Shown here one piece after another: positions 39,679 to 52,251 of a stretch of DNA of 64,000 bases (the first letter of the stretch is position 1; every line of letters begins with the position of its first letter). Origin of the DNA: Lunularia cruciata (Eukaryota; Streptophyta; Marchantiopsida; Lunulariales; Lunulariaceae); assembly GCA_948567375.1 (NCBI GenBank), contig OX419761.1, positions 870,501 through 934,500 on the forward strand, in the 5' to 3' direction. The notes beneath the pieces were generated by a model. That model worked only from the letters and a program-made list of their open reading frames with translations. It ran no database searches and had not been told where the DNA came from. Position numbers and translations under genes: made by a program.

Positions 39679-42249
39679 ATGTCAAGCAATTTTCCTTTGC
39701 CGTTGAGGAGTCGTCTTGCAGGTGATTGGGGAAAGGGAAATAGAGTTGGACTCGTGTTAGTGCGCAAGGGAGAAGTTGCGAGAGTGAAATCGAGAGAAAG
39801 TGAGAAAGTAGAAGAGATGGGAGGAGGGAAGAAGAATTCTGAATTTTCATTGAGAAATCATGCGATTCGGAGATTAGATGTGATAGAAAGGTTCGAAGTC
39901 TTGAGCCGACTTTGTATCACCTTTCTAGCATGGAGCTGGAACATGAGTTTTCCAGGATACATGACAGAAATCATCGAGAGTAAGTGTCTCGATGGACCCG
40001 AGGACAAAGGAAAGAGAGGAAATCCAGCTCGCTGGACAGAGTCGGATTGGAGACTCGTACTCGAGAAGGAGGCAGGCTCGGAGTAGGGAGCCACGTTCTT
40101 GGGGAAAGGAGAGATAGCCCAAGAAACGCAGGAGGTGAGAGATGCCTTCTCGTCAAAAAGAACAAAGAATGGGTATAAGGTTGAGAGCTACAAAGATCCT
40201 ATCAAGAGGGGAATTGTGAGTGCTCTCATGGCAATCTTGAAGCCGGAGAGAACGACTTATGTGATGAAACACCAAGCGGTGTTCTTCCATAAGTTGTTTG
40301 CAAGAGAACCTATCAATTGGGCAAGGTGTTTTCACGGGAGAACGAGGTAGATGGTGTGGAATTTGCGGGATAAGTTGCCTCCACATTACATTGTACCGTT
40401 TGTAGCACACTTCTACCTCGGGCTCAATCTACTGACCTTGGTGGAGCAGAATCGGATGGTGTTGCACTTCCATCCGGATGTGCGAAAGGAGGTCAATGTC
40501 GAGGAGCAGCAATATATTCTCCAAATCCGGAGCATGGACGACTATTACGCAAAGACAGGAAAGAATGTGGAGGTCGTAGTAAGTACCCCGATGAAGAAGA
40601 GGAGTTGGCAAGGAGAAGCCAAAGAAAGCAAGAAACCTCAGAAGATACAGAGAAGTAACCCAAGGCAAAGTATGGTGGTGATTGATTCGGAAGATGAAGA
40701 CTCAGAAGGCGAGGCTGAGCTCAAGACGGAGGACTTGGAACATGAAGAGGAACCTGAGCTAGCACTACAGAGCGGAGATACGAGCAGTGATGGTGAAGAA
40801 GGAGGAGAGATGACTTTGGCGCCAGCTGCTGAAGAATACGAAGAAGTACAAGCCAAGTTGGAAGCCGAAGACAACACAGCACTGGAGGACACAGTTCAGG
40901 TGGTCAAGGAAAAGAAGATCGTAGTGCAGCGAGGAGTTCGCTTGCAACGTAAGGGGAAGTGTGAAGCGGGGCCGAGTAGAGGGAAGGAAGAGGTAGAAGA
41001 AAGCTTGGGCAGTGAGGCGTCGATTTTGATACAAAGACTCCAGAGAAGAAGGCGCGTATCGGGAGAACACGAAGTGAGAAGAGAGACCACTCTGCAGGAG
41101 GAAGGAGTTGCCAATGATGGAGTCGATTACCTGCGAGAGATAGTGTGCCCGTTGTTGGTAAAGTTGGAGTAGAAGAAGAAGGAGATGCAGTCGACTTGTC
41201 CAGAGGTGAAGACTGTTTTGTAGGTCTTATCGAGATTAGAGGAAGAGAACTCGGAGTTGAAGAGATGTATAACCCGAGGTGAGGAGGAGAAAGAAGTACT
41301 GCGAGTGGAGGCAGTAGAGAGAAGTCAGGTAATCAAAGACCTGAAGAGAGAAGTGAGCTATCGAGAGGATCTTGCAAGGAAGAGTGACATTGCACGAGAG
41401 AGACATGTAGCTGAATACAAAATCTTGAAGCAGCAGTTTGCTGATTCAAGAGTAGAAGTAATCCATGCTATGGCGAGAGTAGCTGCAAAGGATCAAGAGC
41501 TCAATAGGGTGATGGAGAGTATGGAGGAGAAGAAGCAACTCTGGCAACGAGAGTTGGCTGCGCGGTATAGAGAAGAAGACCGATTATGAGAGTTACTTCG
41601 TAATCAGGAGGAGAAGGTTGTCCAGAAAGAGAAGGAGAAGGAGTCAGTGAAAGCCAAATTTGAGGAAGAATTGGCGATGTATAGAGAGGAATGGCTTGCA
41701 GATTGGGAACAAGAACAGAAGACAAGGTTGGAGCCGATAAAGGAAATTGTCCTCCAGATGAACGCGATGTTAAGTACAGAAGCCAGCGTTCAAATTGAAG
41801 AAGCGCGCCTACATGAGTTAAAATTGTTGGTGCAGGAGACGAGGCAAAGACAAGCGAAAGACACTGAGATGAACGCCTTGCTGATCAAATTGAGAACTTG
41901 TGTAGATAGGAAAATACTAGAGGTAGAGGATAACATTTCAATTAGATTAGACTTAGTGAAAATAGAGCTAGAAAAACTTTGGAAAGATGTTGAAGCAAAA
42001 CCAAAGTAGATAACATAGGAGTCCAAATGTCTTCGGAGTTACCATCAGAGACATTAGAGAAGAGTGGGTCGAGAGATAAGGAGTTAGATAGATTACCCAC
42101 TAGTGAAATTTCAGATCAGGAAAGAGAATTGCTGGATCTAGTAGAGGAAGTAGGAGATCTGAAACCCAAGGAAAAAATGATAGGAAGTAAGATTACTTCG
42201 GGTTCGGGTGTGAAAGCCGAGGAAGAAGTAGACATCGGATTGGAGAAGT
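39679..42249 (+). pseudogene. ORF-X in X2 (~856 codons, LTR-borne coiled-coil protein)
   Basis: The most complete plus-strand copy. One frame holds from MSSNFPLPLRSRLAGDWGKG to KDVEAKPK at 42006, broken by TAG at 40084, 40348, 41170, 41221 and TGA 41587. A one-base loss (CCAAAG for CCCAAAG, ~41999) shifts the last ~75 codons. Residues ~1-290 are globular and helical. Residues ~335-410 are acidic. Residues ~430-470 are basic (RLQRRRRVSGE), possibly a nuclear signal. Residues ~500-770 are a long coiled coil (LSRLEEENSELKR, ELNRVMESMEEKKQLWQREL). An acidic tail follows. It has no gag, protease or RT motif. It may be an accessory protein of the X element. Confidence 0.65.
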
Positions 42250-43045
42250 AACCGATTTGAGATTTGAAGAGGCAAATATGTAGAGGTGCATTGTCATTTC
42301 GAATCTGCAGGTTAGAACAGTTTTTGTAAAACGGTATAGTTGTTAGAATTGTTGATTGATTTACTATTTAAGAGTGGCATTCATAGAGAATTGTTGTTCA
42401 GTGCTCATTATTTTTGAGAATAGATAAAGCAAAGTGCTGTGAAGCAGTGGTTGTTGCTTGAGCTTGATTCCAAGTATCAACTTTGTGTCTGTGTTTGTGA
42501 ATGTGTGGAGAAATTCAAAGTGCAAGTCAGAGTGCTTGTTGGATGTTGGATTCCACAGCCTTGATCTTCATTCTGTGTGTTTGATCCTGAGTGAAGTGCA
42601 ATCGGAGCAATGCTTTGACAAATCTGAGAGGAATTGTAGTGTTGTTAGTATTTTGCATTTGTGAGTGCAGTGCAAAGTTGATATGAAGCAATTTTGATCA
42701 AGGAAGTTGTGCCTTCAGTGGAAGGGTAGAACACAATTCTAAGGTAAAGTCGTTTTGCAGTGAAGTGTCGTTTTTGGGAGAGTCTGAATCATCACAATCA
42801 AGATTGTTTGGAAAGATTTGATGGAGTTGTGATTAAGAAGTGTTAATTTGTGACAAGATTGCGAGTCAGTGCTTGTTACTTTCTTCTGGGTGTGGTTTCT
42901 ACCTGAGAGACTAAAGAAGAACTCAAGAAGAACTAAATTGTTACTTTGCTTTGTATTTGGACATTTCTGACTCGTATCTTTGCGGGAACAAACTTTACTT
43001 ACCCGATTACCGCAAAAGTGATATTTGCCGGGTTGTCACATGGAT

Positions 43046-44392
43046 TTTCATCAAAGATTGATGGACACGTGTCCTCTGCTTATGGACACATGGCCCACCT
43101 GGTTCTTTGCTTAACACGAGGCTGCATTTGCCTCTGTCGTTTGCCCTATCGCAAGTTCCCCTCATTTCTTTTCAGTACTCTTACTTGCTTCTCTATTTGC
43201 GATGGTTTCTCCTGCTGGGTTTGTTGCGTTGGGGTTTGTTGGGGTTTCTCCCGCTGTCCTTTCTTGTGCAGCATTGATGTTTTTTGCTCCCCGCTTGTGG
43301 TTTGCTGGGGGTCTCTCCCACTAGTCCTTTCTTGTGAAGGATAGCAAGCTTTTTGGCTCCCCACTTGTCCCTTCCCTTGCAGCGCTGCATTTTCTTGCGA
43401 GGAGGTTTATTTCACAGGTCCCTTCCTGAGCAGCGCTGAGTTTTCTTACCATGATGTTACTTATGAGGATGTTTATTTTGTTGATGCCTCCTATATCTCA
43501 CTACTTCTATTTATTTTGCTGGTCCCTTCCAATGCAGCGTTGCGTTTTTCTTACAAGGATGTTTATTTTGCTGATGCTTATCGTATCTCATTATTTCTGA
43601 GCGGCACTGTAGGAGAGCAACCAACTTTGCCTTGGCACTCATGAGTTTTCAAGCAAAAACTTGGTATGAGGGGTACCGACTCTAGCTCAGCTACTTCAGC
43701 ACTGCGTGAGGCACTAATGAAGTCGCATGTGTTTTCATGGAGACATACTATGGCCGTCTTTTGCTTCCCTCAGCTGTTTGGGTTCTTTGGACTCAGGCAT
43801 CCATAGTGCTTGCTGTAATATATCAATATCCAAGTCCTCGGATGCTTTGCTCATCTTCCCTCGTTCTTAGAGAAATTTATACTTCCAATGCTCTGTCTCA
43901 TCCACCTTCTCTGATTTTTGTTTTTTGACTCAGCTCTTCCTTGACCCGCAATATTTTCAGACTATTACTTGTCTCTTGCCACCAATTTATCTCCATCCTT
44001 TTCAACTATTCGTTTCTTCTTGTTGTATTTATTTCTCTACTTATGTGGGAGGGCTGTCTCTGTTTCTTTGTAGGCTGCATCTCAAATATGCAAGTTGCTA
44101 TCTAATGGTTTCCACATGACAATTATTTTGCCTTTCATTCAATGATGTTTCTCATATAGAATTGCTTGTGTTTCAATATGTTTATTTTGCTTATGCCATT
44201 GCTGCATGTTACCTTTGATGCATTCTAACCTAGGGATTTCATACTACTCTAGCCTTGCGTGTAGCTTACCTTCCGTGCATTCTACCCTCGGGGTTTAATA
44301 CTCATAGTGTTGTGTATCATGTACATATTTTTTTTTACTCATATGCACTTCATGAGTTATGGATAACCCGTTCCCAAAACAGCTTCAGTTCT

Positions 44393-44436
<44 letters not shown>

Positions 44437-44691
44437 AGCCTTATTGTTCATAGTCACGGTGATGCTTACATACCATGTTGACTCTGTCCACCTCAGACTA
44501 ATGGTTCTTTGTTACTATTCTGGCCATGTTAGGTGTTTCTTTGTGACTTGCCTCATGGCACATCAACAAGATTCCTATTTCATGTCATTGGATTTATAGC
44601 TTTACCTTACATCTTACCACTTCCATGTGGCACATATGAGGACCTCTTTGTGTGGACATACCTTTTTCAGATTAATCTCTACACCGAACTG
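43046..44691. other. Noncoding DNA right of X2, with degenerate repeats
   Basis: C/T-rich sequence. Around 43239-43375 two ~80-base units resemble each other (TCTCCCGCTGTCCTTTCTTGTG / TCTCCCACTAGTCCTTTCTTGTG, each later TTTGGCTCCCC-like). Around 43371-43610 three units share CCCTTCC...GCAGCGCTG...TTTTCTTAC...GATGTTTATTTTGCTGATGC. No supported gene. Confidence 0.45.
44395..44433. repeat. (TA)n microsatellite
   Basis: About 19 TA units between CTTG and GTCAGCC. Confidence 0.9.
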
Positions 44692-44975
44692 TGAGCCGGC
44701 CTATCTCTCACTCAAGATGAACCTCTGATGGCTATTATGGTAGCGCACCATGGACTTAGAAGGCAAGGAACCCGAACTCCATCATACTCCTCCAAGGCTA
44801 ACACTCCAAGACTCAAGACATTGCTCACTAGAGAACTCAATGAGAGAAAGATAGTTGCAAAATGAAAGGATGATGAGTACCTCCTCACCCCTTGTTTATA
44901 TACTTGTGAAATAGTTACGTACCAAAGTTACTAATTACCGTAGTAACTCAAGTTACTAGACTAAAAGTCAAGTAG
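44692..44975 (-). repeat. Family A LTR fragment, reverse orientation
   Basis: Reverse complement of the last ~285 bases of the family A LTR (TGTGAGCCGGCCTATCTCTCACTCAAGATGAACC... to AGTAACTCAAGTTACTAGACTAAAAGTCAAGTAG). The TATA box is present in reverse. The left half of the LTR is missing, so no target duplication can be defined. Confidence 0.85.
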
Positions 44976-45550
44976 ACCTTTCACTCTCATTGTCCAGGTT
45001 ATTAGAAATGCTTTAGCATTGCAATTTGGCAAAGGACAAAAAAAAAGTTATACCTTACTCATTGGTACAAGATTGGTTTCTGGTAAGAGATCTCATTATG
45101 AGAAGGTACCCCATCCAACAATGTGTGTATAGAGATTGGAAGCTAATTTTCTAGGTGCTTTGTTTTGTTCTTGCATTTGTCAAGCATTCAAAGGTAGTAC
45201 ATGGACATATGGCCTTGAATGTAAAGACTAAGATTGAGAGGACACAAGAAGAATATGATTGGGGAAAGTTGATTATTTTTGCAATTGTAGTATGATTGGC
45301 AATCTAGCAAAAGCAAATATGGCACACAAAAGGGAGATGCTTAAAGCACTCATTTTTTGGACTTCTCTTCACCATTTTTTTTTATTGAAGATAGATTCAT
45401 AAGAGAAGATGAGGTTTTCTATGGTACTCTTCTCAGGCCAAATGAGAAGCATTTTGTCTATGGAACACATGAGGATGAGGCTAAGAACAAAGGTGATTGA
45501 GAGTAGATGTAGAGGATTTACGTGGTAAACTTATGGTTTTCATAATTTTT
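44976..45550. other. Anonymous DNA
   Basis: No supported gene or repeat match within the window. The sequence has only short chance frames and a few A and T runs. Confidence 0.4.
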
Positions 45551-47846
45551 TGTGCATATACACATTGCTATACAACACACATCACTATCAACATCATACA
45601 CTATAGAAGCACAACTCATACATAAGTCATACATGAACTCTAAAGTGCCGCAATCAATCAATTTGTTTACACAACTTGAATCACACTCAATCATATCAAT
45701 ACTTGATCTATCACTCAATAATCTACCAACAACTGGGTATTGATTATAGTCAAGCCACACCTACTATAGCTAAGAGAATCCACATGATGCTTGCTTGCTT
45801 TCTATCCACTCTAGCCAAGAACTTGAAGGCTCAACATCAAAGAAGTGAGCTCTCTAGAGCTGCACTTCTAGGATATACTCCTGATTTGAGCTAAGTCTCA
45901 CCCCAATAGTCCCATTGATGGTTCACAGGTGCAAATGGTGCAAGTGATGGTGGGTCTCACCATGTAGTCAATACCCCAAACGTAAAATCTGACCGTCGGA
46001 AAGTAATCTATGAGTAACTACCAAAATACCTCTAACTACTATCACTACTACTCCTTTGTTTGAGCAATCTAGATGCAATGCTACAAATGGCATGACATCT
46101 ATCAAGCATGTACACATTGCTATACAACATATATTGTTGTCAACATCATACACTATAGAAGCACAACTCATAGATAAGTCATACATAAACTTTAAAGTGC
46201 CACAATTGCTCCCTTGACTGGCAATTAGGTCCCTCTAACTCCAAATAGCCATCTACTCCAAATATATGGTATACCTTATGGTGGGCAAAAGATCAGGAGG
46301 CCAGGTGCTATCGAGCCCCATCATTAGTCACTTGTCTGCAATCTATACCATATAAAGGATGAACTAGCTATAGGTCAAGTACATCTAGGACATAACCATT
46401 ATCCTTGAGGAACCACCATGAGGGGAGGAGTCATACGTTCTATATGTCATCTTCTTGAACTGCTATCACACACTAACATAGTAGCAGCTCCACCAGAAGA
46501 GCCACATAACATACACTGCAAGCCTACATGTACAACTACCAAGCTTGGGTCCATAGTACCATCAATGTTTGGGAGGTGGCATGGCACACAATTATGCACA
46601 CAATCGTTCCAAACAGCACCATCATGTTCTTCCAACACAAGGATTCTAGATGGCAAAACCTCATGCACTCTCAAGATAGTGCGGCCTGTAGAAACATCAA
46701 GTGTCATTGATGCTATCTGCTATAGATATACATAGTCACCTAGATAAAATTGATGGATCAAGGGTCTATAACCTCCTCCTTGATGGTAGCATAGTGTAAG
46801 TTATCTCTATGTTGAGCGATTGCCAAGTTCTCAAATGCCATCAACATGACTCTCTAAAAGATCACTGCTCGTTGAGACCATGCGCTCATCCATACATCTA
46901 GATCATCCAAGTTCAACACTATAGTAGTATCATGATGAATGGCTATAGGTAAATCTAGATCTTGTCCATAGAGTATAAAGTAAGGAGAGAAGGATGCTAA
47001 GGAGGCTTGCCGGCTGAACCAATATCCCATGGCCAACCAAGGTAACTAGAGATCCCTATCTCCCAAGTGGCCTGTCTACAAACCAAACTTTTGCAATCCT
47101 CTCTTCATTGTCTGAACCACTCTCTCTGCTAAGCCATCTATCTACCTTAGGGTGATCTTGGGAGGTAGTACAATGGATTAATCAAAGCCTTGTCACACAA
47201 GACTTGAAACTCCCACAAGAACTTTGTACCTTGATTAGTGTGCACCAAAATGATTGAGAACCCAAAATGATTGAGAACAAGTAATTGTCCCTTCACTAGA
47301 CTTATCAAGAAGTGCCACCAACTCATGCACTTGGAGAAGTGCTCCACCATCACCAACACATACCAATGATGTCTCACAATCAATGATAAAGGTCTAGTAA
47401 AGTCCAAACTCCAATGGTAACCCAATCCCATGATAGGTAATGGGTGCAATTGTGGCGTAGGAGCATTGAATGATACTCTAACTTGGTCACAAACCACACA
47501 TCTTGCAACAAATTGTGTACATTGGTCTGCATATTGCACCACCAATAATGACTCTAGAGTAAGCTATATGTACACTTTACTCCAAATGTCCTAGTTTCTC
47601 ATGAGCATGACGGACCAATTGTGGTCTCTAAGATGGAATTGGTATTACTCATACTCTACCATCCTCCCATACACAGAGAAGGTGTTTTCCCTCTGAACCA
47701 TTTGGCTTGTTGAAGAACACAATCTCTCTCCTTGGCTCCAATTGTGCCATCCACAATACCAATGCAAAGATAGTCCATCACTAAGACATCATCATGAATG
47801 TCTAGCTAAACTATACCACCATCTCCACTCTCTAGGTCTATGACCT
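45551..47846 (-). mobile_element. Second family C copy (minus strand), 3' part
   Basis: Reverse-oriented C element: 3' end TGTGCATATACAC at 45551, R1 block (~45551-45655), LTR body to TGTCATGCC at 46097, first R1 block 46098-46204, then the PHD and integrase end. It is interrupted at 47846 by an X solo unit and continues at 51616. It is more diverged than the copy at 18660. It shows the same R1-LTR-R1 layout, so that layout is a family trait and not an accident of one copy. Confidence 0.75.
46420..47560 (-). pseudogene. Integrase and PHD remnant of the minus-strand C copy
   Basis: Reading the minus strand from 47545: integrase zinc-finger end (QFVARCVVCDQVRVSFNAP), core start (GYHWSLDFTRPLSLIVRHHW), damaged DDE region, then MGYWFSRQASLASFSPYF (47036-46854). 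Next are TLDVSTGRTILRVHEVLPS and the PHD start CMLCGSSGGAATMLVCDSSS (46480s), where the second Cys pair is changed to CDSS. Several frameshifts and stops. Product is non-functional. Confidence 0.7.
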
Positions 47847-50800
47847 TGTGACAACCCGGCAAATATCACTTTTGCGGTAATCGGGTAAGTAAAGTTTGTT
47901 CCCGCAAAGATACGAGTCAGAATTAGTCAAATATGAAGTCAAATAGTAACATGTAGTTCTTCTTGGTTGTATCTTTAATCTCTCAGGTAGAAACCACACC
48001 CAAAAGAGAGTAGCAAGCATTGACTCGCAGTCTTGTCACAAAGTAACACTCCTTAATCACAAATCCATCAAATCTTTCCAAACAATCTTGATTGTGATGA
48101 TTCAGGCTCTCCCAAAAACGGCACTTCACTGCAAAACGACTTTGCCTCAGAATTGTGTTCCACCCCTCCAGTGAAGGCACAACTTCCTCAATCAAAATTG
48201 CTCCACATCAACCTCGCACTACACTCACAAATGCAGAATACTACCAACACTACAATTCCTCTCAGATCTGTCAAGGCATTGCTTCAATTGCACTTCACTC
48301 AGGATCAAACACACAGAATGAAGATCACGGTTGTGGAATCCAACATCCAACAAGCACACTGACTTGCACTTCAAATTTCTCCACATACTCACAAACACAA
48401 TTGCAAAGTTGATACTCGGAATCAAGCTCAAGCAACGAGCACTACTTCACAGCACTTTGCTTTATCTATTCTCAGAAATTATGAGCACTGAACAACATCT
48501 GACTACAAATGCCACTCTTAAATAGTGAACAAATTGACAATTCTAACAACTAAACCGTTCTACAACAACTCTTCTAACCTGCAGATCCGAAATGACAATG
48601 CACCTCTTCATATCTGCCTCTTCAAATCTCAAAACTGTTACTAATCCGATCCGATGTCTACTTCTTCCTCAGCTTTCAAACCCGAACCCGAGGTAGCTTT
48701 ACTTCCTACTACTCTGTCCTCAAGTTTCACATCTTCTACTTCCTCTACCAGATCCAACAATTCTCTTTCTTGATCTGAAATTCCACTAGTGGGTAATCTA
48801 TCTAACTCCTTATCTCCCAACCCACTCTTCTCTAATGTCTCCAATGGTAACTCCGAAGACATTTGTACTCCTATGTTATCTACTTTGGGTTTTGCTCTAA
48901 CATCTTTCCAAAGTTTTTCTATCTCTAGTTTCACTAAGTCTAATCTAATCGCAATATTATCTTCTACCTCTAAGATCTTTCTGTCTACACAAGTTTTGAG
49001 ACTAATTAACAAGGCATTCATATCTGTATCCTTCGCTTGTCTTTGCCTTGTCTCCTGTACCAACAACTTCAACTCGTGCAGCCTTGTTTCTTCAATCCGA
49101 ATGATGGCCTCTATACTTAACATTGCATTCATTTAGAGGACTATCTCCTTCAATGGCTCCAATCTTGTCTTCCTCTCACGTTCACGATCTGCAAGCCAAT
49201 CCTCTCGGTATATTGCCAACTCCGCCTCAAAATCAGCTTTCACCGTCTCCTTCTCCTTCTCCTTCTAAACAACTCTCTCCTCCTGATTACAAAGTAACTC
49301 TCATAATCGGTCTTCTTCTCTATATCGTGCCGCCAACTCTCGTTGCCAAAGTTGCTTCTTCTCCTCAACACTCTCCATCACCTTATCTAGCTCCTGATCC
49401 TTTGCAACTACTCTTGCCATAGCATGGATTACCTCTACTCTTGAATCAGCAAACTGCTGCTTCAGATCTCACACTCCGCTACTTGTCTCTCCCTTGCTAT
49501 GTCACTCTTCTTCACAAGATCCTCTCAATAACTTACTTCTCTCTTCAGGTCTTCAATTACCTGATTTCTCACCACTGCCTCCGCTCGCAGCACTTCCCTT
49601 TCCTCCTCACCTTGGGTTATACTCTTCTTCAAATCCGAGTTCTCTTCTTCTAACCGCACTAATACTTGCAACACAATCTTCACCTCTGGACATATCGACT
49701 TCATTTCCTTCTTCTTGTGCTCCAACTTCACCAACAATGGGCACATGATCTCCCGCAGGTACTCCACTCCATCACTGGCAACTACTTCATCCCGCTGAGT
49801 AATCTCCCGATACTCGCCTTCTTCGCTGCAGTCATCGTATCGGAATCGACACCTCACTTCCCGAGCTTTCTGGTGTTTCTTCCTTCACCGTACTTAGACC
49901 CGCTTCACACTTTGCCTTACGTCTCAAGCAAACTCCTCTCTGTACTGCGATCTTCTTCTCTTCAGGCATAGTTACTTTGTCTTCCAACTGTGTATTATCT
50001 TCGGCTTCAATTTCTGCTTGCACTTCTTCTTCATAGTCTTCAGCCGCTGGCGCCGATGTCATTTCTCCCCCTTCATCGCTATTGCTACTTGTATCTCCAC
50101 TCTATAGCGTTAGCTCAAGCTCCTCCTTGTGTTCCGAGTCTTCAGTCTTAAGCTCGGCATCACCTTCCGAGTCTTTGTCCTCCAACTCGATCACCACCAT
50201 ACCTCGCCTTGGGTTGCCTCTCCGTGTCTTTTGAGGTTTCTTCATGTCTTCAGCTTTGCCCTACCAACTTCTCTTCTTCGTATTTGGGGTACTCATTGCG
50301 ACCTCCACGTTCTTCCATGTCTTTGTGTAGTAGTCATCGGTGCTCCTGATTTGCAAGATGTATTGCTGCTCCTCGATGTCAACCTCCTTTCTCAAATCAG
50401 GATGGAAGTGCGACACCATTTGAGTTTGCTCCGCCAAGTTCAGCAAATTGAGCACAAGGTAGAAATGTGCTGCAAACGACACAATGTAGTGTGGAGGCGA
50501 TTTATCTCGCAAATTCTACACCATCTGCCTCGTTCTCCTGTGGAAACACCTTGCCCAATTGATCGGTTCTCCTGCAAATAGCTTGTGAAAGAACACCGCT
50601 TGGTGTTTCATCACATAAGTGGTTCTCTCCGGCTTCAGGATGGCCATCAATGCGCTCACAATTCCTCTCTTCACAGGGTCTTTGTAGCTCTCAACTTTGT
50701 ACCCATTCTTTGTCCGCTTTGACGAGAAGGCATCTCTCACCTCTTGGGTCTCTTGAGCTATCTCTCCCTTTCCCAAGAACGTGGCCCCTTGCTTCGAGCC

Positions 50801-51615
50801 TGCTTCCTTCCCGAGTACGAGTCTCCAATCCGACTCTGTCTAGCGAGCCGGATTTCCTCTCTTCCCTTCTTCCTTGGATCCATCAAGACACTTGCTCTTG
50901 ATGATTTCTATCATGAACCCTAGAAAGCCTACATTCCAGTTCCATGCCAGAAATGTGATCCAAAGTCTGCTCAAGACTTCGATCCTAGCTATTACATCTA
51001 ACCTTTGAATCGCATGATTTCTCACAGCGAATTCAGAGTTCTTCTTTCCTCCTCCCATCTCTTCTACCTTCTCACTATTTCTCGATTTCACTCTCACGAC
51101 TTCTCCCTTACGCACTACCACGATTCCAACTCTATTTCCCTTCCCATGATCACCTGCAAGACGACTTCTCAACAGCGAAGGAAAATTACTTGACATTACA
51201 TCATTGCGAGTTCCATTTTTATAGAGTTGCGCTTCTTCGTCTTTTGTCACTTTGAGTTTCTACCAAGAAATCACACCTCTTGCATGCACCTGTCACTGTC
51301 AATCAACCTTTGCTCGTATGGGCTGCCGGTTTTTGAACGGTCCCTTCTTGAATTTCTCACCCCAAGGAAAGGTTGTTAGACTGTCTTCGCCCCGGGTTGA
51401 GCTCCCCCCGATACGAAGACAATTTACTTTGAGTTGTATGCTGACAGGGCATTTCCGAGTACTTCACCTTATAACCCAAAGTCACTTTACTTTGAGTTTC
51501 ATCCCAAAGACTCTTTTCTTTGCCTTCTTTGCCTTCTTTGGCCATACAAGCGCAATCCGACTTCTTTATACACTTCTTCTCCTTAATTTTAAAAAAAAAA
51601 AATGTGGGCACCACA
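47847..51615 (-). repeat. Family X solo giant LTR (minus strand), complete, 3769 bases
   Basis: In reverse it reads TGTGGTGCCCACATTTT...GGTTGTCACA. It is flanked by the perfect 5-bp duplication GACCT (47842-47846 and 51616-51620). It is inserted in the minus-strand C copy between RNase H and integrase coding sequence, at the spot equivalent to GAGGTCACAG (~34094) of the other C copy. No internal RT or second LTR. Confidence 0.95.
48641..51196 (-). pseudogene. ORF-X in the minus-strand X solo unit
   Basis: Starts at ATG 51196 (MSSNFPSLLRSRLAGDHGKG). A TATA box (CTATAAAAATGG reversed) is at 51213-51224. The N-terminal domain, acidic segment, basic patch and coiled coil are all readable, but a few frameshifts and stops separate them (51250-50840, 50776-50261, 50062-49525, 49132-48641). 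The C-terminus is continuous over KPKVDNIGVQMSSELPLETL to GSD at 48641, which proves the acidic tail belongs to the same protein. Total about 850 residues if unbroken. Role unknown. Confidence 0.65.
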
Positions 51616-52251
51616 GACCTCAATAATTTCTCTTGTATGCACTGAGAGAGATACCACCAAAGCCTTAGAAAATATACAGAGAAAGGCAAATGCATGCCAA
51701 CTTGGCAACATCTTGTCATTTGTCTCACCATGCCAATGTGCTCTGGTTTGATCCTATTGGTTGGGACAAGGGTTTTTACTCAACCCATCTGCATCATGGT
51801 TCACCACTCTAGGTTTGTAAATAACCATAAAATTATACTGTTGTAAAATTAGAGCCCATCATGCAAGCTTCCTTAAAAGCTTGTCGGACTCCATCAACCA
51901 CTTCAATGGTTGATGATAAGTGATGAGAGTAAAGGAGTTACCACATAGGTAACATCATAAATGTGCTATTGGCCATAACGTTGCCAATCACTCTTTCTTA
52001 TATGAACTATACTTCACCTCTGCTAAATTGTTGGAGCGACTAGCATAGGCCACAACAAACTCCTTCCTCTCATCATCATGTTGAGTGAGCACTACCCCAA
52101 GCTCCAACATACTCCAATCAGTATGAACCTGAAATGGTCATCCTTTGATCAATCTCCTCAAAATAGGAACAGATGTCAACCTCTCCTTGAGCTCTACAAA
52201 AGCTCTCTCTTGCTCATCTTCCTAACACCACTCCTTTGTTAGCTTGGTTTG
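51616..52251 (-). pseudogene. RNase H region of the minus-strand C copy
   Basis: The continuation of the C copy beyond the X insertion. In reverse it matches ~33465-34095 of element C, covering RNase H (equivalents of VHTDWSMLGLG, YASRSNNSAE, ITDHQPLKWLMES). It has stops and small changes. It ends where A3 begins, at a point equivalent to KLTKLTQEWCW (~33465). The upstream RT, methyltransferase and gag of this copy are not present. Confidence 0.7.

Larger units (their letters stand above)
39266..43040 (+). repeat. Family X solo giant LTR X2, complete, 3775 bases
   Basis: Starts TATGGTGCCC (TG mutated to TA) and ends GGTTGTCACA. It is flanked by the perfect 5-bp duplication TGGAT (39261-39265, 43041-43045). 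It has no terminal repeats of its own and no RT. The TG...CA-type ends and 5-bp duplication fit a solo LTR left by recombination of a longer element. Contents: T-rich U3 start, TATA box at 39651, ORF-X to ~42249, untranslated tail with TATTTAAG at 42365-42372. Confidence 0.9.

Noticed and set aside
39266-43040. Family X as a DNA transposon with inverted ends (TGTGGTGCCC / TGTGACAACCC)
   Set aside because: The inverted match is only four to seven bases, the duplication is 5 bp, ends are TG...CA-like and there is no transposase motif. A solo LTR fits better, though not proven.
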